From: CAMEON01 sp045531965
Lineage (GTDB): Bacteria; Bacillota; Clostridia; Oscillospirales; CAG-272
NCBI GenBank assembly: GCA_045531965.1
Contig: JAZSFA010000152.1
Location: 1 to 17,663, forward strand
Length of the DNA: 17,663 bases
Direction of reading: 5' to 3'
The notes below the pieces were generated by a model, which was given only the letters and a program-made list of their open reading frames with translations, searched no databases and was not told the DNA's origin. Shown one piece after another: positions 13,002 to 17,663 of this stretch; position 1 is the stretch's first letter; the number at the start of each line of letters is the position of its first letter. The translations under genes were made by a program, and so were the position numbers.

Positions 13002-16000
13002 TCATTCTGTCAGTGCTTCCTCTTTCCTTTTCCGGAGGCACAAGCCTGTCGCAGCAGTCGTGCATGCCATAGCAATGGATAAACCCATTGAGATCACCGA
13101 GCTGCAACCCTCATCTTCAGGGGTGTCCTTCGTGTTCGTTGAAGAATCTGTCATTGCGTCAGTTTCTGTTGCCGGGTTGGTATCCGCAGATACGGTTTCT
13201 GTCGGCATTGTTTCGGCAGATTCATCCGTATTGACCTCAGGAGCATTTGTTTCAGCTTGATCTTCATCATCCGGCAAGGCGGTATCCGAGGAAAGCCATT
13301 CATAGTTAGGTAGCGATGCTTGGAGCAACGAACCGTTCTGCATGAGCCATTTGCGTTGACTCGTCACGGTCTCGCCGTCCAACTTGTAGTAAGCCTCCAC
13401 GATGATCTCCTTCCCTGCTTCACAATAATCCTTGTAATGGGGAATCTCGAAGGAGAATGTCTCGGTGGCGATGCCCTTGTTGTCGACAGAGAAAGCAGAA
13501 ACGCTTACGAGCTTGCGATCAGCATACAGCACCGTGTCGCCGCTTCTCACCACTAAGGTGACAGGCAGATCCGTGACGTCCGTGCCCGTATCGTTGACCA
13601 GTACCACGGGAATTTTGACCGCATCTCCGGGGCGGCGGGATTCGGTATAAGTATCAATGACAATACCAAGATCGGCAAAGGAATTTTTGAAAAGGGATTT
13701 GATGTAGGGGCGGATTTGAAGGGACTCTGCGGTGGATACGTCGGGAGACAGGATATCCGAGGTCACGCCTACGGCTGAGGGGAAGGAAGAACCCAGACCA
13801 CAGAAGAACATGAGACCTGAGTAAGCTCTACCTGCGCGAAAAGCCTCCACCTGCGCTGCCATGAGATCAGCGTAATAAATCAGGCGCTGTTCGTTACTGA
13901 GCCCGGGTTTGGCGGCGTTCCACGTCCCAGCGGTTCCGCTCATAGGCAGCCCCTCGCGGTTGATCCAATATTCACCGTGTTCGTTGATGATGAAGGCGTG
14001 CCCCTTGTACTGTTCCGCCTTCCAACCAATGTCGGCTGTGGTGACGATGGGGGTTTTGTTGTTCATGGTTTCAAGACCGGAGATCCCCTGGGTGCCGATG
14101 ATATAGGGATGACACTCGATGGGATCGTTCTCTCCCACGGGAGGGCGCCAGCCGTTCTCCCAAGGACGATGCTGAATATCATACTCTCGTCCCTTCTTGA
14201 TAAACTGATCCGGCAGGTCGTAGGTGGCCTCGTTTTGGGCATCAAAGACCACAAGAGAGGGGTGATAGCCACGACTGTCAATCCATGCGTAGATCTCGGG
14301 GAGAATAGTCTGAAGGGTATCGTCTCCCGTATTGCCCCAAATGGGATATTCGTCAAAGATCATCATGCCCATCTCGTCGGCAATGTCAAACCATTGGCTG
14401 TTGGCGTGCCCCAAGTGGGTGCGGAAGCTAACCCAGTTGACATCCTTGAATTCAGAATAGAGCTTGCGGATCCAATCCTCCTCCCACGGGGTGTTGCCGC
14501 AGAGGGGATCGTCATAGTATCGCTCGATGGCTACGTTCGTGCCAAAGAGATAGAAGATCTCACCGTTGAGACGGGCATAACCCGTCTCGGGATCGAAATC
14601 AAAGGTTCGCATACCAAAGCGAACGCTGTGCGTGTCGCCAGAAGTTTTGATCTCCACGCGGTAGAGATAGGGATTGTCGGGAGACCAGCACTTATCCTTC
14701 GTCCAATCGGACAAGGTCACGGCGTCGATCATAACATCGGCGGTCTTCCCCGCCTTGACGGTGACGCCCGTCTTGACGGTCTCGCCCACCTTGGTTTCGG
14801 CCATCTGTGCCTCGCCGTTCTTGAAAATACCCAGCTCGTAGACCGTGACGGTCACGTCGGTCTTGACGTCGGCGTCCGTGCGGTTCTCCAGGGTGGCCTT
14901 GACGGTGACACTTCCCTTTTCGATATCAGGCGCTACCTGCACGGCGGTGATATCCGGCTCGCGGTTAAAAATGAGGCTGACGGTGTCGGTGATGCCCGGC
15001 TCGTCCTCGAAGGATTCGCCGTCATTGAGGACATGCGCGGGGGTGTCTCCATTGTTGACCTGATTTGACCAGCTGCCCAGCATGATGACGATCTCGTTGT
15101 CACCCTTGTGGAGCAATCCCGTCAGATCGGTAAGAGAAGGAGAATAGTTGTACTCGTAGCAATCCACGTACTGCCCGTTGACATAGATATAACGGCCGTA
15201 CTGGGCGGCACCAATGCTAAGAAGCACCTGTCCCGTAGGTTCTTTTTCAAGAGTGACAATCTTTTTGTACCAAGTCATAGAGGATGTGTAGTCGCCAAGA
15301 TCGTAAGCCGCGTTGTGCCAGAGGCCGGGGACGAGGATGGAATTGGCAAATCCCAAGGCAGGTACTGTTTCCGGAATGCTCCAATTCGTGATCTCAGAGG
15401 TATCCACCGCCCAAACGCCGTTCAGATCAGCGGTCAGGCGTTCTCCCTCGGCGGGCAGCCTGGAAATATTCACCTTGGTAGGGTTATCGGCAAAATTGAC
15501 GGTGACAGCGGCCAGCCACAGCTCGCCCTCGGTGCAGGTGAGGGTCAGGGTGTCCCCTGCCTTATAATCGGCGGCAGTACGCATACCCAAGCCCCGATAG
15601 GCGCGCAGAGGGGTCTGGCCGAGGAACAGCTCCCCCATGACGGTGTTGCCTTGGTTCAGCTTGACCTTGGCGGTTTTCTCTGCCATATAGGTCAGGCTCA
15701 CGACGTTGTAGGTGGTCATGCCCTCGGGAACCTTGATACTGACGCTCTCGCCCCCTGCCAGCTTAACGGCCACACCGTAGGGGGACATGAGATCTTCTTC
15801 TGCCTTGTCGGAGAGCTTATCGGCCGTCACGGTATTGGCAGGCGCCTTATCGGGGGTGGCGGTGGCCTCGTAGGTGAAGAAGATATAGTCCAGGTTACAG
15901 TCCACGTTGGGACGCACCATAATATCCGAGCCCTCGGGGATGTATACGGGGGTGGAGGCGGCGATGTAGGAGGACTTCATATCCCAGGAATTGGAGGTAG

Positions 16001-17006
16001 AGAAAGGCAGATTGCACAAGGGGACGAACTCCTCGGCATCGGGATAACGGATGCTCACGGTCATGCTGTTGGTGTTGGTGGTGGCGTAAGCAATATGAAT
16101 GACGTTGGACTCTACCACATTTTCAAAAATGAAATGCTTTCCACCTGTGCCGCCTGCGGTCATACCGCCGGAAGCATCCGGGTCAGAGAGGCGTGTGATG
16201 TTGAAAGGCGTTTTACCGTCGGGCCCCAGCACGCGGGCGTCCTCGCACTCAAAGCGGTCTGCGGGAGCGACCACAAAGGAAGCAGAAACCGTAACATCAC
16301 CCGTCACGGTGAAGGTGGCTTTGTTGTCAGACACCGTCACAGGCTGACCATTGACAAAAATGGCATCCACCGCATTGTTGCCGCTGGGGATAGCGGTGAC
16401 GGTCACCTCGGTGCCGTCAGCCACGAAACCGCTGTGAGACAGGGCGATACTGCCGCCCGTAGGGGTCTCGGCAGTCAGTTGATAATAGGATTTTTCGGTC
16501 ACGCCGCTCACTTCCTTTCCGTAAACCTCCAGCTCCCACATGGACATTCCGTAGGGAGCCAGGGCGCGGGTCACTTCTTGAATTCTTACGAACCGTCCGC
16601 GTCCGGAGACGGATGTCTCCTTCCAGCCTGCGGCGTCGGCGGTCTCGTCCTTGAGTTTTTTAAAGTTTTGAGCGTCACTTGAAATTTCGATAGTATAGGC
16701 AGAGGGATGCGCTGACTCCCAGTTGATGCGGATGCGGGAAATATCATAGGTAGCCCCCAGGTCAAGGACATACCAGGTCTTGTCGGGGCAACCGCCGCCT
16801 GCCGCAAAACGGCTGTTTGTGTTGCCGTCCAGCGCGTAATTGGGGGTCAAAGTGGCGTTTTCGCTATGGCAAGATATCGCTTTTTTGCCCTTGGCAATAT
16901 TGATATTGTCCGCGGCGTAGACTGACAGAGGCATGCATAAAACAGAAATCAGGATCAAAGCAGCCAATATCAAAGACAGTACACTTTTCTTACTAAAAAA
17001 ACACAT
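13002..17006 (-). CDS. Secreted multi-module GH2-type glycoside hydrolase with C-terminal membrane tail
   Basis: 1334 residues from ATG 17004-17006, with AAAGGAG 6 bases upstream; a longer in-frame start (17075) would lie upstream of the promoter. Residues 1-31 are a signal peptide ending SVYA. Next come an F5/8 type C/CBM32-like domain (about 35-167, ALDGN near the start and WELEVYG at the end), a short beta-repeat region (about 172-250), a CBM6/35-like region (about 253-380, starting RFECEDA), another beta domain (to about 520), and a GH2 sugar-binding domain (about 528-660, VPGLWH and YVNGQYV). Ig-like strands follow. The TIM barrel (about 812-1090) has candidate acid/base E926 in VFDAQNEATYD and candidate nucleophile E1009 in FIINEHGEYW. 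A beta domain (about 1100-1245), a Thr/Ser/Asp-rich linker and a Cys-TM-RKRK tail (C1301 onward) end the protein. The substrate is probably a beta-linked glycan but not predictable. Confidence 0.9.
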   Translation of the reverse strand: MCFFSKKSVLSLILAALILISVLCMPLSVYAADNINIAKGKKAISCHSENATLTPNYALDGNTNSRFAAGGGCPDKTWYVLDLGATYDISRIRINWESAHPSAYTIEISSDAQNFKKLKDETADAAGWKETSVSGRGRFVRIQEVTRALAPYGMSMWELEVYGKEVSGVTEKSYYQLTAETPTGGSIALSHSGFVADGTEVTVTAIPSGNNAVDAIFVNGQPVTVSDNKATFTVTGDVTVSASFVVAPADRFECEDARVLGPDGKTPFNITRLSDPDASGGMTAGGTGGKHFIFENVVESNVIHIAYATTNTNSMTVSIRYPDAEEFVPLCNLPFSTSNSWDMKSSYIAASTPVYIPEGSDIMVRPNVDCNLDYIFFTYEATATPDKAPANTVTADKLSDKAEEDLMSPYGVAVKLAGGESVSIKVPEGMTTYNVVSLTYMAEKTAKVKLNQGNTVMGELFLGQTPLRAYRGLGMRTAADYKAGDTLTLTCTEGELWLAAVTVNFADNPTKVNISRLPAEGERLTADLNGVWAVDTSEITNWSIPETVPALGFANSILVPGLWHNAAYDLGDYTSSMTWYKKIVTLEKEPTGQVLLSIGAAQYGRYIYVNGQYVDCYEYNYSPSLTDLTGLLHKGDNEIVIMLGSWSNQVNNGDTPAHVLNDGESFEDEPGITDTVSLIFNREPDITAVQVAPDIEKGSVTVKATLENRTDADVKTDVTVTVYELGIFKNGEAQMAETKVGETVKTGVTVKAGKTADVMIDAVTLSDWTKDKCWSPDNPYLYRVEIKTSGDTHSVRFGMRTFDFDPETGYARLNGEIFYLFGTNVAIERYYDDPLCGNTPWEEDWIRKLYSEFKDVNWVSFRTHLGHANSQWFDIADEMGMMIFDEYPIWGNTGDDTLQTILPEIYAWIDSRGYHPSLVVFDAQNEATYDLPDQFIKKGREYDIQHRPWENGWRPPVGENDPIECHPYIIGTQGISGLETMNNKTPIVTTADIGWKAEQYKGHAFIINEHGEYWINREGLPMSGTAGTWNAAKPGLSNEQRLIYYADLMAAQVEAFRAGRAYSGLMFFCGLGSSFPSAVGVTSDILSPDVSTAESLQIRPYIKSLFKNSFADLGIVIDTYTESRRPGDAVKIPVVLVNDTGTDVTDLPVTLVVRSGDTVLYADRKLVSVSAFSVDNKGIATETFSFEIPHYKDYCEAGKEIIVEAYYKLDGETVTSQRKWLMQNGSLLQASLPNYEWLSSDTALPDDEDQAETNAPEVNTDESAETMPTETVSADTNPATETDAMTDSSTNTKDTPEDEGCSSVISMGLSIAMACTTAATGLCLRKRKEEALTE

Positions 17007-17035
17007 GGAAAACTCCTTTCGCTTTCTTTGTATAA

Positions 17036-17064
17036 AGTATACCACATTCGTATAAAAATTGCAA
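17036..17064 (-). promoter_or_regulatory. Sigma-A-type promoter of the GH2 gene
   Basis: Read on the minus strand: TTGCAA (17059-17064), 17-base spacer, TATACT (17036-17041) preceded by TGG. The leader to the ATG is about 24 bases. The -10 region (TGTGGTATACTTTATAC) resembles that of the rhamnosidase operon. Confidence 0.82.
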
Positions 17065-17088
17065 TATAAAAACAACCATATTTACAAA

Positions 17089-17117
17089 AAAAGGGAAACG
17101 CCATGCGTTTCCCTTTT
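17089..17117 (-). terminator. Intrinsic terminator of gdhA
   Basis: AAAAGGGAAACGC (17089-17101) pairs with GCGTTTCCCTTTT (17105-17117) over CAT. On the minus strand it ends in a run of seven T residues, 24 bases after the gdhA stop. Confidence 0.92.
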
Positions 17118-17141
17118 GATATTTGTTAATGTAAAATCGAA

Positions 17142-17663
17142 TTAGACAAGACCCTGAGCCATCATAGCATCGGCGACCTTCTCGAATCCCGCGATGTTGG
17201 CACCTGCCACGAGGTCACCCTCCATGCCGTACTTCTTGGCGGCGGCGACAGAGTTGTTGAAGATATCGGACATGATCTGGTGGAGCTTGGCGTCCACCTC
17301 TTCGGCGGTCCAGGAGTAGCGCATGGAATTCTGGCTCATCTCCAAACCCGAGACAGCCACGCCGCCCGCGTTGACAGCCTTAGAGGGAGCGATCACAAGA
17401 CCGTTCTCCTTTAAGTACTCAAACGCCTCAGCGGTGGTAGGCATATTGGAGACCTCCACATAGTACTTGACGCCGTTGGCCACGATGTTCTTGGCATCCT
17501 CGATGCCCACCTCGTTCTGGGTAGCGCAGGGCATGATGACGTCCACCTTCTGCTCCCAAGGACGCTTGCCGGCGAAGAACTGAACACCGAACTTGTCGGC
17601 GTAGTCCTGGACCTTGTCGCGGCCCGAGGCGCGCATCTCCAGCATGAAGTTGATCTTCTCGTC
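17142..17663 (-). CDS. gdhA: NADP-type glutamate dehydrogenase, C-terminal part (5' truncated by window edge)
   Basis: The frame is open to the last base (first codon GAC at 17661-17663) and stops at TAA 17142-17144, giving 173 residues of a protein normally near 445. GDH aminates 2-oxoglutarate with ammonia, using NADPH in this hexameric class. Visible motifs are the dinucleotide-domain stretch PCATQNEVGIEDAKNIV, then EVSNMPTTAEAF (E. coli has EGANMPTT), APSKAVNAGGVAVSGLEMSQN and the C-terminal GANIAGFEKVADAMMAQG, which track the E. coli GdhA C-terminus closely. Differences from E. coli are Val-Ser for Gly-Ala before NMPTT and Ser for Gly in APGKA. It is closed by a strong terminator. Confidence 0.96.
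   Translation of the reverse strand, partial: DEKINFMLEMRASGRDKVQDYADKFGVQFFAGKRPWEQKVDVIMPCATQNEVGIEDAKNIVANGVKYYVEVSNMPTTAEAFEYLKENGLVIAPSKAVNAGGVAVSGLEMSQNSMRYSWTAEEVDAKLHQIMSDIFNNSVAAAKKYGMEGDLVAGANIAGFEKVADAMMAQGLV

Noticed and set aside
13977..15068. Plus-strand open reading frame of 363 codons opposite the GH2 gene
   Set aside because: Same reason: a shadow of the minus-strand coding frame, without domain-like sequence or a translation signal.
15108..16682. Long plus-strand open reading frame (524 codons) opposite the GH2 gene
   Set aside because: It is antisense to a gene with clear signal peptide, domains and catalytic motifs. The translation is low-complexity in Gly, His and Val with no ribosome binding site or promoter, as expected from codon bias of the opposite strand.
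7007..17036. LPxTG sortase signal in the GH2 protein
   Set aside because: No LPxTG-like pentapeptide precedes the C-terminal hydrophobic segment; the tail has Gly-Cys instead.

Overview
The window reads as a chromosomal stretch of a Gram-positive anaerobe of the Clostridia (Bacillota), probably an uncultured gut or rumen lineage. The reasons are strong AGGAGG-type ribosome binding sites on most genes, sigma-A-like promoters with near-consensus boxes, many small intrinsic terminators, a yceD-rpmF pair, NADP-type glutamate dehydrogenase, and several glycoside hydrolases aimed at plant or host glycans. One hydrolase is a large secreted protein with a C-terminal membrane tail. I see no phage genes, transposases, CRISPR arrays, tRNAs or rRNAs. 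The taxonomic placement is inferred from gene content and is only approximate.

Layout. The left edge (1-461) is the C-terminal part of a type I glutamine synthetase, closed by a bidirectional terminator. Next come a DUF2179/UPF0316-type membrane protein (minus) and a small basic-tailed membrane protein with its own promoter (plus). A minus-strand pair follows, a Bcp-type peroxiredoxin translationally coupled to a DUF5722-like putative glycosidase. A divergent intergenic region, holding two promoters and a palindrome, separates that pair from a plus-strand membrane protein of unknown function (3844-4554).

The centre (4714-9697) is a two-gene plus-strand operon of GH78-type alpha-L-rhamnosidase relatives. 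Neither has a signal peptide, so both are probably cytoplasmic. It has its own promoter and ends in two consecutive hairpins, the second shared with the minus-strand yceD-rpmF operon. Divergent from yceD is a small conserved-looking protein (10969-11289), followed by a class C beta-lactamase/PBP-like serine hydrolase and, on the minus strand, a three-helix membrane protein.

The right part (13002-17006, minus) is a 1334-residue secreted, multi-module GH2-type enzyme. It carries an F5/8C carbohydrate-binding domain, a second CBM-like region, a GH2 catalytic core and a Cys-TM-Arg/Lys surface tail. The right edge is the C-terminal part of an NADP-type glutamate dehydrogenase (minus). The two main ammonia-assimilating enzymes, GS and GDH, therefore bracket the window.

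How the genes may work together: the surface GH2 enzyme could trim exposed glycans, while the intracellular rhamnosidase pair and the DUF5722 protein process imported oligosaccharides. No transporter or sugar-kinase gene is present, so this is inference. The strongest candidates for new biology are the DUF5722 putative glycosidase coupled to a peroxiredoxin, the cysteine-containing C-terminal surface tail of the GH2 protein, and the divergent second rhamnosidase. Six of the eight promoters recognised carry an extended -10 (TGn) element.
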